Shown in pieces: positions 17,388 through 27,479 of a stretch of 64,000 nt of DNA (positions are counted from its first letter, which is position 1; each line of letters opens with the position of its first letter). This DNA is from CAYLLT01 sp964384465. GTDB lineage: Bacteria > Planctomycetota > Phycisphaerae > UBA1845 > PWPN01. The translations under genes were made by a program, and so were the position numbers. The stretch spans positions 1 to 64,000 of the forward strand of contig CAYLLT010000017.1 in assembly GCA_964384465.1 (NCBI GenBank), given 5' to 3'. The notes beneath the pieces are model-generated. The model worked only from the letters and a program-made list of their open reading frames with translations, had not been told where the DNA came from and searched no databases.

Positions 17388-17459
17388 CCGAGCCGCGACC
17401 GTGAGGGAGCGGTGGTGCGTCATTTCGCAGAAGACCGCTTCCTGACGGGCGCGGCTCGG
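17388..17459. repeat. Palindromic repeat 'CCGAGCCGCG' between tssA and tssB
   Basis: CCGAGCCGCG (17388-17397) opposes CGCGGCTCGG (17450-17459). Inside, GAGGGAGCGG is opposed by CCGCTTCC. It fills the spacer between two genes of the same operon. Confidence 0.65.
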
Positions 17460-17479
17460 ATGGCATTGCTTACTCCTAC

Positions 17480-19030
17480 CTAATTAGCCGGCGGCTCGGC
17501 GGCCAGCGCGGCCAACGGATCCAGTTGACACAACCAGGCGAACGATTCACGGACACCCTGTAGCGCCTCGAGCGGCGGCTGCTTGTCCATCGCGGTCAGC
17601 GTCTTGCGGCAGCGGTACAGGGCCTGGGCCACCTCGACCGCCAGCGTCGGTTCCCATTCGCCGATGTGGAAGCGGCGAATCTCCTGCTGGCACTCCTCCA
17701 GCAGCGGCGCCGCCAGTTGCAGCCGCTGAGCGTCGAGGCAGAGCTGAGCGAGCCGAAACCGCCACAGGAACCGGTCGCGCTGCTGCGTGCAGGTGGACAG
17801 GCCGTCCTGAAGCTCTTTCAAGGCTTCCTTCAGTTGGCCCGCGCCGGCAAGCTTGCGGGCCTTGTCGGCCGCTTCGGCCAGCCGGCCATTGCTCATGCTC
17901 TTGCCGCCCCCGCCGCTTTGAGCGGGCGCGACTTCCGATTCGATCCACATGCGCGTCTGACCGTTGCACAGCGGCGCGCCGCCGCGGAATTTCAAATCGT
18001 ACAGCCCCGGCCCCAGCCGGCTCACCAGCGCCGCCGTCACGCCCATCACCGCCTGGCGGGCTTTGTCGTAAGTCGGCCCCAAGCCGGTCATGGCCGCGCA
18101 GGCGTACCGCTGAAGATCGAGCCACAGCGGGTCGTTCGCGCGAAACGCCGCTTCGGCATTTTTGAGCAGGTGCTCCCACAGGCTGTTGTTGAATTGATGC
18201 GTCAACGCCTCGACGGTGGAACTTTCCGGAGGAGGAATCTGGTTTCGGCCCTCATCCGAGGCGGGCAGAGAAATCTTGGACCATTTGAGGATGCGGGCGA
18301 TGGCATAGGGTATCGGATCCGTCGGATCGGCTTTGCGCAGGAAGGTCCCCGCCGCCAGGATCGCATTCATCGCCCCGCTCGCGTCCGCGACGGCTTCGCC
18401 CACGAATCCCGGCGCGCCTCCGCCGCCGGCCGGTGCTGAGCCTGCTGCCGCGGCGTCCGCGCCGGACTTGGGCCGGCGCAACGCCAGCTCCTTTAGCCCG
18501 CGGACGAATTTCGTGAAATCCGGCGGATCGTCCGGCATCTTCGCCAACAGTGCCGCACGCAATTCCTCCGTCCGCGCGACGCACAGATCGATCGCGTCGA
18601 AATCGTTGGACTTCGGCGGGTTCTCGCTGAACCATTTACCGTCGGTGAAGCGGTCGGCCAGGGATTCGACGCGCGACTTGCGCCGCCGCGGGCGATCGGG
18701 AAACATGCCGTCCCAGAAGTTCGTCACCATCTGGGTCAGCAGACCCAACGACGCCGCCAGGCCGGCGTATGAATGGCGCTTGAACAGCGCGAAACCCAGC
18801 ACCGAAGCGATCTCAATGTCCTTGGATTTGTTGCGGAGGATGTTCTGACCGTTCTCGCCCATCTGATACCAGTCGGGCTCGGCGGCGGCCTCGATGCGGT
18901 CCATCTTGCCCAGCTCGCTCAGGACGAAGAGGTACTCCTCGTCCTCGGCGACATCCTGGCCGCAGGGAGCCGGACCGGGGATCGGGCTTTTGCCCAGGTC
19001 GAGGATCGGGTTCTCGTCAAGACTGGCCAC
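17480..19030 (-). CDS. tssA: T6SS protein TssA
   Basis: The 516-residue protein has an amino-terminal ImpA_N-type region (PILDLGKSPIPGPAPCGQD, then LGFALFKRHSYAGLAASLGLL and FWDGMFPDRPRRRKSR) and a variable helical carboxy-terminal half. TssA primes baseplate and tube assembly and caps the growing sheath. The start is placed at GTG 19030, behind AGGGGG. The frame's earlier ATG would translate heptamer repeat DNA. A Gly/Ala-rich linker near residue 200 marks the domain break. Confidence 0.88.
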   Translation of the reverse strand: MASLDENPILDLGKSPIPGPAPCGQDVAEDEEYLFVLSELGKMDRIEAAAEPDWYQMGENGQNILRNKSKDIEIASVLGFALFKRHSYAGLAASLGLLTQMVTNFWDGMFPDRPRRRKSRVESLADRFTDGKWFSENPPKSNDFDAIDLCVARTEELRAALLAKMPDDPPDFTKFVRGLKELALRRPKSGADAAAAGSAPAGGGGAPGFVGEAVADASGAMNAILAAGTFLRKADPTDPIPYAIARILKWSKISLPASDEGRNQIPPPESSTVEALTHQFNNSLWEHLLKNAEAAFRANDPLWLDLQRYACAAMTGLGPTYDKARQAVMGVTAALVSRLGPGLYDLKFRGGAPLCNGQTRMWIESEVAPAQSGGGGKSMSNGRLAEAADKARKLAGAGQLKEALKELQDGLSTCTQQRDRFLWRFRLAQLCLDAQRLQLAAPLLEECQQEIRRFHIGEWEPTLAVEVAQALYRCRKTLTAMDKQPPLEALQGVRESFAWLCQLDPLAALAAEPPAN

Positions 19031-19044
19031 AGCGGCCCCCTGAA

Positions 19045-19159
19045 GAATTGCGAATTTCGGATTGCCGATTGCGGATTGAAGAAGCACACTGGGCGCATTT
19101 GCAATTCACAATCCGCAATTCGCAATCCGCAATCATCGCCTCAGAGTCTCCGTGGTGAG
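19045..19159. repeat. Heptamer repeat, family A, opposed arms (tagF-tssA spacer)
   Basis: GAATTGCGAATTTCGGATTG on one side opposes CAATCCGCAATTCGCAATCC on the other, about 30 bases apart. GTCTCCGTGGTGA follows at about 19146-19158, the same sequence as the outer arm of the ribH-nusB element. Confidence 0.8.
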
Positions 19160-19229
19160 CAATTCGCCCTAAAACAAGCCCTTTTCGGAGGTTACTGATT
19201 ACTCCAAGTTATCGCCCCCGGAGTCAAAG

Positions 19230-20249
19230 TCAAGTCGCCCGCACTGCCTGTTCGGCAAATTCTGCCCAGTTCGTGAGCCTTATCGGGGGGCTGTTGCCGC
19301 CCTCTCCGGGGGCCGCCCCGTCGTCGGACTCGCTCGGCTTGACCGTGGACAGATCGTCCACATAAGCCAGACTGCGGGCCAGCGGCGTGAGCAGCAGAAA
19401 ATCTTCGCTCACCACTTCGCGGGCGATCACCACGAGCCGCTGATACTCGCCGGCCGGCTCGCCGGTCAACACCAGCGATAGCGCCCGGCGTTTCAGATCC
19501 ATTCGCGACTCCAGCCAGCGCAACCAGCCGGCAACCTGCAACTCAACCCCGTGCCCTGACGACAGCGGAAAGCTGAACGTCGGCTCGAACGGTTCGGATT
19601 CCAGCTTGGCCACATTGTCGCCCCAGCGCGCCGCCAGACCCAGCCATGTTCCCAGATCATCCACGGCCATACCGTTCTTCGCGCCGGCGAACCAATCGGC
19701 CAGCGGCAGCGCTTGGGCTTTGCTGCTCCAGGAATCGTCTCCGCCGCGGCGATCGATCCCGTCCAGGTCGATCTCGCGTTCGCCGAAGACCGTGTCGAAA
19801 CGCCCGGGGGCATTAAAGAATCGGATCACTTCCCGCTTGAGCGCCATGAGGTCCTGAACCACGCGCAGCGCTCCGGCGGACCGATCGCTGGTCGGGCCCG
19901 GCCACTCCGCTGTGGGAAAGCCCGCGTAAAAACAGATCGGAAACGGCCGGCCGCGCATGTCCCCGCCGTAATCCTGAATCGACGCGAACACCGTCATGCC
20001 GGATTTGGGCAGCCGGATGATGCAACCGCTCATCGGGAGCTTTTTCTTCGGGGCATTGGTGCTCCGCGCGCGGTTGTCGAAAATCTCGTAGCCTTTGATG
20101 ATCCAGTCGTTGAACTCGACCACCCACTCTTCGTCGGTCTTGGAGCTGTAGTAATCGGCGTAGGTCGGCAGCTTGCCGAACCAGCGGATGCGCGGGTCCG
20201 GCTTGGCCTTCGGCGCTTTCGATCGGAATAGTCCTGCCCAACCGCTCAT
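19230..20249 (-). CDS. tagF: T6SS-associated protein TagF
   Basis: The 339-residue protein begins with the TagF pattern IRWFGKLPTYADYY and continues with GRPFPICFYAGFP. TagF proteins act post-translationally, in several species repressing T6SS assembly, sometimes counteracted by a PpkA/PppA phosphorylation switch. No PpkA, PppA or Fha gene was found in this window, so the partner may lie elsewhere. Spacers on both sides carry heptamer repeats. Confidence 0.88.
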   Translation of the reverse strand: MSGWAGLFRSKAPKAKPDPRIRWFGKLPTYADYYSSKTDEEWVVEFNDWIIKGYEIFDNRARSTNAPKKKLPMSGCIIRLPKSGMTVFASIQDYGGDMRGRPFPICFYAGFPTAEWPGPTSDRSAGALRVVQDLMALKREVIRFFNAPGRFDTVFGEREIDLDGIDRRGGDDSWSSKAQALPLADWFAGAKNGMAVDDLGTWLGLAARWGDNVAKLESEPFEPTFSFPLSSGHGVELQVAGWLRWLESRMDLKRRALSLVLTGEPAGEYQRLVVIAREVVSEDFLLLTPLARSLAYVDDLSTVKPSESDDGAAPGEGGNSPPIRLTNWAEFAEQAVRAT

Positions 20250-20257
20250 TCGTCACC

Positions 20258-20340
20258 ATTGCGGATTGTGAATTGCGGATTGCGGAATGAACCGCATACT
20301 TTTTCAATCCGCAATTCGCAATCCGAAATCCGCAATCCCA
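20258..20340. repeat. Heptamer repeat, family A, opposed arms (tssM-tagF spacer)
   Basis: ATTGCGGATTGTGAATTGCGG opposes AATCCGCAATTCGCAATCCG around a short AT-rich centre. The element exactly fills the space between the tssM stop and the tagF start. Confidence 0.8.
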
Positions 20341-23300
20341 TCACCCACTGCCGGTAGTGGTGGCCGGCTTCTCAAACGGCAGAATCGGTTTCGGCAGCGG
20401 CCGCGCCAGCTTGAAGATGAAGCGCTCGCCCACCAGCTTCTTGCCGTCCTTGGGGACCATGTCGCCGCGCCCCGCCTTGCGGAACTGCTCCTCCAGATTG
20501 ATCACGTGCACCGTCGTCCAGTTGCCCTGCCCGTCGGAAGAGGCATAGCGATGCAGGTACGCCGGGAACGCCAGCGGGGTCACTTTGCCCAGCACGAGCT
20601 TTTCGATCACCGGGAATGGCGCCGACGCGCCTTCGGCCGTGATGCCGTCGATCAACTCCATGGAGAAAGCAGCCGTGTTCGGCGGCGCCGTCCACTTCCA
20701 GTGCGCGGGGATGGCGTGTGATTCGCCTTTCTCGGTGGTCTTCAGCAGAATCGCCTCAACCTTGCCGCCGGGCGTCGTGGCAACATCAATGGACAGGCCG
20801 AGCGAGAGGCCGACTTTCTTGTAATACTTCTGAGCGGTGTCATCGATGGCCACGTTGCCGCGCGGGCCGACCAGCGGATCGGAGTTCCAGACCTCCACGC
20901 GCAGATCGGACGGTTGACCGTTCGGGTCCAGCCCCATGAATTCGCGCCAGCTCTTGCACGCCTGATAGAACTCGCGCCGCCGCCGCTGAAGGGCATCGTC
21001 GCTGCGCAGGCCGGCCTCCAGCGGCGCGAAGGTGCGCTCCGCCTTTTCGACCGCGCGCAGGAACTTGCTGAACTGCTCGAAATCGACCGTCTCCAGTGCG
21101 TCCAGCCCCGGCCCGCCGGTCAGATACGGCCAGCCGTCGAAGAACGCCTTCCCGCGGAACGAGGCGTCCTGAATCGCAAACAGCCGTTGGCTCAGCTCGG
21201 CGCTGAGCACGTCCTGCGCGTTCTTCTCGAATTGAACGAGCTGCCCGGTCAACTTCTCGTCGGTCAGCCGTGCATCTTCTCGAAGCTTGTCGATCGCCCC
21301 CCACGGAATCGGCGGAAGCGTGACCTCCGCGGCGCCGGGGCTGAAATCGGTCGGCAGCTCCGCGTTCTTGCCGATGGCAGTGTAAACGCCGATGAACTTC
21401 TGCTCGAACAGTTCGGCAAGCTGCGTCCAGGGCTGCTTCGTCTTATCGAGCAGGTCGCCGGGCACCTGGCCCACGGCCGCGAAGGACCCGTTGCCCCATG
21501 ACTCGCGCAGGGCGCCGCTGACGGCGAGCGCGACCTGCTTCATCTCGTTGAGGGCGCTGCCTTCCCAGTAGCCGTGCTGCACATCATAGGGCGCCCAGCG
21601 GGTAACGCGAAGCACCTCTTCCAGCGCATTGCGCAGTTGTGCCGCGACGTTGCGAGCATCGACGCCAGTGGCCGCGCCCGCCCGGGTGAACTGCGCCGCG
21701 AACGGTTGCCAGCCCTGATTCCACTTGGCGAGCTTATCGACGTCGGTCAGCGCATAGGCCTTGTAGGCGTTCTTCCAGGCGTCAACATACGTCTTCGAAT
21801 ACGTGGTCCACCTTTCCTTGATCTGCTCGATGCAGCGCGTGTTGTGCGGAACGGCCTCGCCGGCGGCCTGGAAGTAGTAGTCCGGCGTGAAATCGCGCAG
21901 GAGATCGAGAAGCTGGAAGCACTCGATCGCCCGGCCGGCCAGGAATTCCTGCGTGGTCACCCTGGGGATCACGCCGCTCGCGCCGGCCACGGTGGGCATC
22001 ACGACCGGCTGCACCACGGTTGGCGCTGCCGTGTCGCCAAAGGGCGAGGCGGCCGTACGGCGGCGGCGGGTCGGCTTCTCGGGTTTGACTTCGCGCGTCG
22101 TGATCGCATACTTGATTGGCTCGGCTTCGCGCGCCGGCGGCGGCGCTATGCTGTACGTCGACTTGGCCAGCTCGCGGTACGTACTTTCCAGCTCGCCGAA
22201 GCCCCACGGGCCGGCCTGGGCCAGCCGCCTGTCGATGCGCGTGAGCAGGGCGGTCGCCTCGCCGCGCTTGATCAGCTCCCCATATTTCTCGTACAACGCC
22301 TGGAGTTTCGGCGGCTCCCACGCGGCCGCGAGCTTCGAGAAGTCCAGCGTCGCCGGCTGACTTTCGGCCTCTTCCTCGGCGAAGCGATCGGTGAGTTCGC
22401 GAATCCAGACGGCGGGCGTCTCCTCGCGCGAACCGGGTGCGCCGGCCGCGGAGCCGGCCAGCTTCTCGTTCACCCGCGCCAGGAATTCCCTGACCGTCAC
22501 CGCGTTGGGCGTGAACTGGAGCTTGTCGTCGTCGGCGGCCGTTTCGGGGACTTTGGATACGTTGAAGATGTGGCCGAAGCGCACGTCCACCTCGGTCACG
22601 CGCTGGGGCAGGTCATCACCGAAGAAGCCCTCGTAATAATCCTTGTCCGCAAGGCCGTTCTTGAGCAGGCTTTCGCACAGCACCCGATCGAGGCCGCGCA
22701 CGATCGTCGGCGCATCGCCCGTGGTCAGCGTCTTGATCGAATGCGCAACGGCATCATCGGCCGGTTTCTTCCCGCCCAACTCGTATGACTTTCCAAGTTT
22801 GTCTGCGTAGCTCGTCCACAATTCGCGCTGTTTCTTGAGCGCTTCGCGCAGCGCGGTGATCCGCACCCAGCGGCCGGTCTTCTGCGCCTTCCAGTTGCAC
22901 CCGTCCCACGCGCCCGAAAAGCCCGTGTATTCCTTCTGGAACGTGCCACGGAACGCGTCCAGCTCCTGCTCGGTGGTGATCGTCGCCTGCGACGCCGCGA
23001 GCATCGCCGCGTACGACTTCATCATCGTCGAGCACTGCTCGTGCAGGCGCGACCACTCGCGGATGATGATGTCGGGATGTGTGGGGGAAAGCGTGGCGAA
23101 CACGCCCATGTAATTGTGCACCGTTTCGATCGCCTTCTGGATCGTGTCGGGCGGATTGACGCCGCTCTCCGCCAGAATCTTCGCCGGGTTCTTCCAGCCC
23201 TCGCCGGAGCGGATGGTCTCGAAATAGCTGGCCGCCTGCTTGTCGAAACCGTCGCGGCGGATCACTGAATCCGTGTTCGGACCGGACTTGACGATCCGGC

Positions 23301-25131
23301 ACAACTCCTTAAAGCCGTCGAGATTGATGTAATCCGGCGGCTCGTCCTTGGCCGCGGAGCCGTACCACGTGACATATTGCTTGAGCGCATCCATGTACGC
23401 GCCGGCGGCTTTAATCGCATCGTCGCCTTTGCGCGGGTCGTCGAGCTTGCCCTCGCGCAGCACCTGATCGACGTCGCGCAGTGCGGGCTTCAACACGCCG
23501 TCCTGAAAGAGGTGCACTTCGATCGTGGTCAGGTGCCGGATCGGCTCGTCGGCTCCGATGCCCAGCGAGAGCACGCGCGCCGGCCACGGCCGGGCGATGA
23601 GATTGTCCCGGTCATCGTGCACCTTCAACGCCCGCTCCAGCGCCTGGGGCGGTGCTACGCGCTGCTGCGGCGCGTTGCTCGCGTGGGCTCGCGGTATGCC
23701 GATCAGATTGCTGAACGCCCACAGGCTCCAGGAGAACACGGTGATGAGCACGAGCGCCAGCGCGACGCTGCCCACCTTGAGCAGCTTGCTCAACTTGCGA
23801 TTGCGGACCACTTGCTGCTCGTTGCGGAACACCAGGCCGTGCTCGGGGAAGACCTTGCGGAAGAGCAGGTCTTTGACGAAATGCGGCCGCGGCTGCGGGT
23901 ACAGGCTTTCGAGCGGCGGGAACTGATCGGCGGCCTGCGCGCCGAGCCGCTCGGTCAGATGTTTAAGGATGACCGCGCCCTGCTGCGTCGCGCTCGTAAA
24001 GTAGATGCCGCGAAAGACGAGGTTTTTCACCGCCCGCGGGTTCTTGATCATGGGGAACAGCGTGCGGACGTACGTCTGGAGCGGGGCGTTCAGCTCGCGG
24101 AACTCCTCGGGGAAGCTGTATGCCAGCCCCAGCTCGATCTCGTCCACGTCGTCGTTCAGCCGGCGAAGGCGCAGCTCGTGCAGCCGCTCGTACATGCTGT
24201 CGTAATCGTTGTTAAACACCTCCGGGTTGTACAACTCGTCGAACGTGCCCGGTTTGGACCAGCCGAATATCTGGTTCTTGACGGTGATGTCGCGCTCGGC
24301 CCGGTCGAAGAATTGCATGAATCCGAGAATCTTGTCGCACTTGGTGACCACCAGGTAAGTCGCGAACGTCACGCCCAGCTTGGTCTGCAAATCGCGGAGG
24401 CGCTCCAGCGCGGTGTTGGCATCCTGCTCGTGCTTCTCCGGCGAGTCCTGGAGCAAGTGCTCAGCCGACACGCACACCAGGGCGCCGTTGATCGGATAGC
24501 CCTTTCGACCCTTGGCGACCGTGTCGAGCATCGCGGCCCACTCGCGGCGATCGGCGTCATCCTGCGGGTTGCACAGCCGGCCGGCCATGTCGATGAACAC
24601 CGCATCCTCGGTGAACCACCAGTTGTAGTTCAGCGTGCCAAGCTGATAGCCCTCCGGCTTGCCGGTCGAGAAGGTGAGGCCGCCCTCGTTGATCAGTTTT
24701 GTCTTGCCGCAGCCGGAGTCGCCGATGACGATGTACCACGGGAGGTCGTAAACGCTGATGCCGAGATTCTTCCGCATGGTGCGGATGGCGGTGAAAAACT
24801 TCTCGTTGTTGGATTTGACCGCGGCCCGCAGGTCCATCGAGACCGGCCCGCTCTCGGAGCCGCTGGCCAGCTCGTTGGCCATCCGCCGGCTCCGCTTGAT
24901 CTTGCCGCGGCCGATCACCCTGGAAAACAGGAAGCCGATCACCGAAATCACCGCGATAACAGCCGCGAGCCCCAGAATCAGATAGAGCGTCGGCGGCGTG
25001 TAACCAAACAGCGTTTTCCAGATTCTCTGGAGCAGGTAGAGCGCGCCGATGGGTGAGGCCAGGCCCGCGAGCGCGAGCACCATTCGCATCTCGGGTGGCA
25101 GATTCTTGAACGCGGTGAGCAATCGCTTCAT
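20341..25131 (-). CDS. tssM: T6SS inner-membrane protein TssM (IcmF)
   Basis: The 1596-residue protein has two amino-terminal membrane helices (about residues 18-38 and 48-70), a cytoplasmic NTPase-like domain with Walker A GDSGCGKT (about residue 137), a third helix near residue 450 and a large periplasmic region. With TssL and TssJ it forms the trans-envelope complex. It is longer than most TssM proteins (about 1100-1300 residues), mainly in the periplasmic part, which includes an RRRRTA basic patch. The start is ATG 25131; upstream frame is repeat-derived. Confidence 0.95.
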   Translation of the reverse strand: MKRLLTAFKNLPPEMRMVLALAGLASPIGALYLLQRIWKTLFGYTPPTLYLILGLAAVIAVISVIGFLFSRVIGRGKIKRSRRMANELASGSESGPVSMDLRAAVKSNNEKFFTAIRTMRKNLGISVYDLPWYIVIGDSGCGKTKLINEGGLTFSTGKPEGYQLGTLNYNWWFTEDAVFIDMAGRLCNPQDDADRREWAAMLDTVAKGRKGYPINGALVCVSAEHLLQDSPEKHEQDANTALERLRDLQTKLGVTFATYLVVTKCDKILGFMQFFDRAERDITVKNQIFGWSKPGTFDELYNPEVFNNDYDSMYERLHELRLRRLNDDVDEIELGLAYSFPEEFRELNAPLQTYVRTLFPMIKNPRAVKNLVFRGIYFTSATQQGAVILKHLTERLGAQAADQFPPLESLYPQPRPHFVKDLLFRKVFPEHGLVFRNEQQVVRNRKLSKLLKVGSVALALVLITVFSWSLWAFSNLIGIPRAHASNAPQQRVAPPQALERALKVHDDRDNLIARPWPARVLSLGIGADEPIRHLTTIEVHLFQDGVLKPALRDVDQVLREGKLDDPRKGDDAIKAAGAYMDALKQYVTWYGSAAKDEPPDYINLDGFKELCRIVKSGPNTDSVIRRDGFDKQAASYFETIRSGEGWKNPAKILAESGVNPPDTIQKAIETVHNYMGVFATLSPTHPDIIIREWSRLHEQCSTMMKSYAAMLAASQATITTEQELDAFRGTFQKEYTGFSGAWDGCNWKAQKTGRWVRITALREALKKQRELWTSYADKLGKSYELGGKKPADDAVAHSIKTLTTGDAPTIVRGLDRVLCESLLKNGLADKDYYEGFFGDDLPQRVTEVDVRFGHIFNVSKVPETAADDDKLQFTPNAVTVREFLARVNEKLAGSAAGAPGSREETPAVWIRELTDRFAEEEAESQPATLDFSKLAAAWEPPKLQALYEKYGELIKRGEATALLTRIDRRLAQAGPWGFGELESTYRELAKSTYSIAPPPAREAEPIKYAITTREVKPEKPTRRRRTAASPFGDTAAPTVVQPVVMPTVAGASGVIPRVTTQEFLAGRAIECFQLLDLLRDFTPDYYFQAAGEAVPHNTRCIEQIKERWTTYSKTYVDAWKNAYKAYALTDVDKLAKWNQGWQPFAAQFTRAGAATGVDARNVAAQLRNALEEVLRVTRWAPYDVQHGYWEGSALNEMKQVALAVSGALRESWGNGSFAAVGQVPGDLLDKTKQPWTQLAELFEQKFIGVYTAIGKNAELPTDFSPGAAEVTLPPIPWGAIDKLREDARLTDEKLTGQLVQFEKNAQDVLSAELSQRLFAIQDASFRGKAFFDGWPYLTGGPGLDALETVDFEQFSKFLRAVEKAERTFAPLEAGLRSDDALQRRRREFYQACKSWREFMGLDPNGQPSDLRVEVWNSDPLVGPRGNVAIDDTAQKYYKKVGLSLGLSIDVATTPGGKVEAILLKTTEKGESHAIPAHWKWTAPPNTAAFSMELIDGITAEGASAPFPVIEKLVLGKVTPLAFPAYLHRYASSDGQGNWTTVHVINLEEQFRKAGRGDMVPKDGKKLVGERFIFKLARPLPKPILPFEKPATTTGSG

Positions 25132-25170
25132 CGAATTCCTCGTCACGGTGATTGCGGATTGTCGATCGCC

Positions 25171-25231
25171 GATCCGAACCCCGCACACAAGTGCGGGGCC
25201 GGGCCCGGTACTTGCGTGCCGGGTTCGGATT
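25171..25231. repeat. Two-hairpin intergenic element, copy 3
   Basis: GATCCGAACCC...GGGTTCGGAT ends enclose CCGCACACAAGTGCGGGG and CCGGTACTTGCGTGCCGGG arms. It is nearly identical to the copy at 4891-4946 and sits between tssL and tssM within an operon. A short heptamer remnant (GATTGCGGATTG, about 25150) precedes it. Confidence 0.85.
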
Positions 25232-25247
25232 CACTATCGCAATGTCA

Positions 25248-26048
25248 TCACGGCGCTGGACCTTTCGCGTCTTCTTTGGGGATCGGCGACATCGGTTGTT
25301 TGATCTCCTCGGCCTTCTGAGCGATCTCGCCGACCGCGCTGGACCATGCCTTGCGGAACGTAATCATCGATGTCCCCAGAATCGCGAGGAAAACGATGAC
25401 CACCATCGCCAGGCTGATGCCCAGGCGGTAGTCGATCTTGACTTCCTGGTTGTGCCGGTAGGCCTCGGGGAACATTTCCTTGGCCCGCGTGGCGCCGTAG
25501 GCCGGCAATCGCGTGAACAGGCGGCGCGTGTAGTCGGCCAGCTCCTGCGGGCGGTCGTGATACTGACCCTTGAAGCCCAGGCGCAGACAGATGTAGAAAA
25601 GGCCCAGGATCGCGCCCAGCTCGTCCTTGTCCCGCCGGTCGCGGCGCTCGGCCAGCTCGTATTCGCGCTGCATCTCGTCGCAATCCTCGAAGAACTTTTC
25701 GCCCCCCAAAGCCTCTACGTGGTCCAGGATCGCCGTGTCCGTCTCGAAACGGTTGTTGAACCAGTAATCGCGGCTCTCCCACTCGGTGTTGAGCATTTTG
25801 TAGTCGATGAGGTAAACCATCATCGGCTTCACGCGATCGTTCCACGCCCGCTCCAGCACGGGGTCGTCCCGCGCCAGCTCCTCCGCGTCGCGAAGCGCCG
25901 CCAGCGCTTCGTAGCGGACCTGCTCCGGCGCCGGCACGGTGCCGTATTTGACCTGCCGGGCGAAGTTGGTCACGAACTCGAACACCGGCCAGCAGGCCTC
26001 GGTCAGCCGCAGAGCGGGGCGTTCGCGCGTCTGTGTCGCCGTAGTCAT
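25248..26048 (-). CDS. tssL: T6SS inner-membrane protein TssL (DotU/IcmH)
   Basis: The 266-residue protein has the DotU core motif LFYICLRLGFKGQY (about residues 150-163) and one carboxy-terminal membrane helix (about residues 209-231). A short charged tail follows, so there is no fused OmpA-like peptidoglycan-binding domain. TssL links the baseplate protein TssK to TssM. The start ATG shares one base with the tssK stop (TGATG), indicating translational coupling. Confidence 0.92.
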   Translation of the reverse strand: MTTATQTRERPALRLTEACWPVFEFVTNFARQVKYGTVPAPEQVRYEALAALRDAEELARDDPVLERAWNDRVKPMMVYLIDYKMLNTEWESRDYWFNNRFETDTAILDHVEALGGEKFFEDCDEMQREYELAERRDRRDKDELGAILGLFYICLRLGFKGQYHDRPQELADYTRRLFTRLPAYGATRAKEMFPEAYRHNQEVKIDYRLGISLAMVVIVFLAILGTSMITFRKAWSSAVGEIAQKAEEIKQPMSPIPKEDAKGPAP

Positions 26049-27463
26049 CAGGACGCCTTCATCACCAGATAGAGTGCCGGTCGGAACTTCTCCATGGCCG
26101 CCAACTGCCCCTCGCGGATGCTCATCCGAATGCCGCGCTCCTGTTCGCACTCACGCCAGTAATCGGTGCGGTCGGGCCCGATCGTCTTGTCGATCTTGAA
26201 GTAGTGCAATCCCTGCCGGCGGGGCAAGGTCCCGGCGGGCACCGATTTGATCAGCATCCGCAGTCCCCGGACGGCAATGTTGTGAATCCGCGGCGACCGC
26301 TTCGGAGAGGCCAGCTTCATGTCCAGCGTGCCGTAAACGTACTTTTCGAGATCGTTGATGTCCATCTCATCGGAATGCAGCGCGACGAACATCTCCAGAT
26401 TCTCGTCGATCCACTTGCGGTCGAGCTCGACTTCGAGCCCCTCGTGGCCGCGCTCGTCTTTTTTGCGGGCGAACGGCCGCTCGATGTAGGCGATCGGCCG
26501 CATGGCCTCCAGCAGAATGATAATCCGCCGCTTGGCCTCGTCGAGGCATTCGCCGGGATGATCGTGATCGTAGTCCGGCAGCACGCCGGGCACGAGGTCG
26601 TCGTGGAAGACGGACAGGTGCCCGATCATCCGCGAGAACACGACGAAGACATCGTAGGGATGCAACACCGGACATTGGAGCAGCGCTTTCAGATGCGCCC
26701 GCGATTCGTTCAGCACGTGGAGCTTCAGCAGGTGCTCGCTGTTGGCGGCCACGCCGTCGGTGAACATCATGTGATGTTCGCGGGCCTCGCGGGCCAGCAC
26801 CTCGTCCTTGGCCTCAACCTGATCCGACAGCGAGTTGATCATCGCCGCCAGTTGATGGTCCGCCTGAATCGCCAGCAGCGGACCGGCGCCCAGGCCGTCG
26901 ATCTCCGGCAGCGCGCCCGGCCGGTCCGTCCGTTTGATCCGCCCGATGCGAAGCGTCTCGTAACCGGTCATGTCCTCGCCGGTGACGAACAGTTTGCCCC
27001 GCATCCGGCGGACGTAGAGCGTCTGCGGATTGCTGCCGGTGTTTTCGTCGCGGCGGGTGACCGGCAGCGGCTCATAACGCGGACTGCCGCTGGTCAGTTC
27101 CGGGCTTTCGAGCGACACCGAATTGGCGCGGACCTGCTGCATCTGCGGGATGCCGAGATGAATCTCGACGGTGCCGTTGCCGGCTTCGATCGCCTTCTTG
27201 AAATCGATCGGCGGCACCTCGGTATTGTCAGGGACTCTGACCCACGTGCCGTCTTTCATGCGCACTTCGCAACGGTCGAGCCGCAGCGCGAAATTCTCCA
27301 GCGGCTCCTTGGCGATCTGCAAATCCAGAAACCCCCACCCGAACGGCCGCGTGGCGTCCAGCCCGGTGCGGACGACGGTCTCCATCCACCGCTGCGCCGC
27401 CTGAAGGTGGTGCGGCCGCAAGAACATCCCCTCGGACCAGTGTATTTCCGTCCAGAAGCTCAT
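26048..27463 (-). CDS. tssK: T6SS baseplate protein TssK
   Basis: The 471-residue protein starts MSFWTEIHWSEGMFLRPHHLQ, the TssK signature. TssK trimers tie the baseplate (TssEFG, VgrG) to the TssJLM membrane complex. The start is ATG 27463; the frame extends upstream only into repeat DNA. It overlaps tssL by one base. Confidence 0.95.
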   Translation of the reverse strand: MSFWTEIHWSEGMFLRPHHLQAAQRWMETVVRTGLDATRPFGWGFLDLQIAKEPLENFALRLDRCEVRMKDGTWVRVPDNTEVPPIDFKKAIEAGNGTVEIHLGIPQMQQVRANSVSLESPELTSGSPRYEPLPVTRRDENTGSNPQTLYVRRMRGKLFVTGEDMTGYETLRIGRIKRTDRPGALPEIDGLGAGPLLAIQADHQLAAMINSLSDQVEAKDEVLAREAREHHMMFTDGVAANSEHLLKLHVLNESRAHLKALLQCPVLHPYDVFVVFSRMIGHLSVFHDDLVPGVLPDYDHDHPGECLDEAKRRIIILLEAMRPIAYIERPFARKKDERGHEGLEVELDRKWIDENLEMFVALHSDEMDINDLEKYVYGTLDMKLASPKRSPRIHNIAVRGLRMLIKSVPAGTLPRRQGLHYFKIDKTIGPDRTDYWRECEQERGIRMSIREGQLAAMEKFRPALYLVMKAS

Positions 27464-27479
27464 GCTGTTTCCGCCAAGC

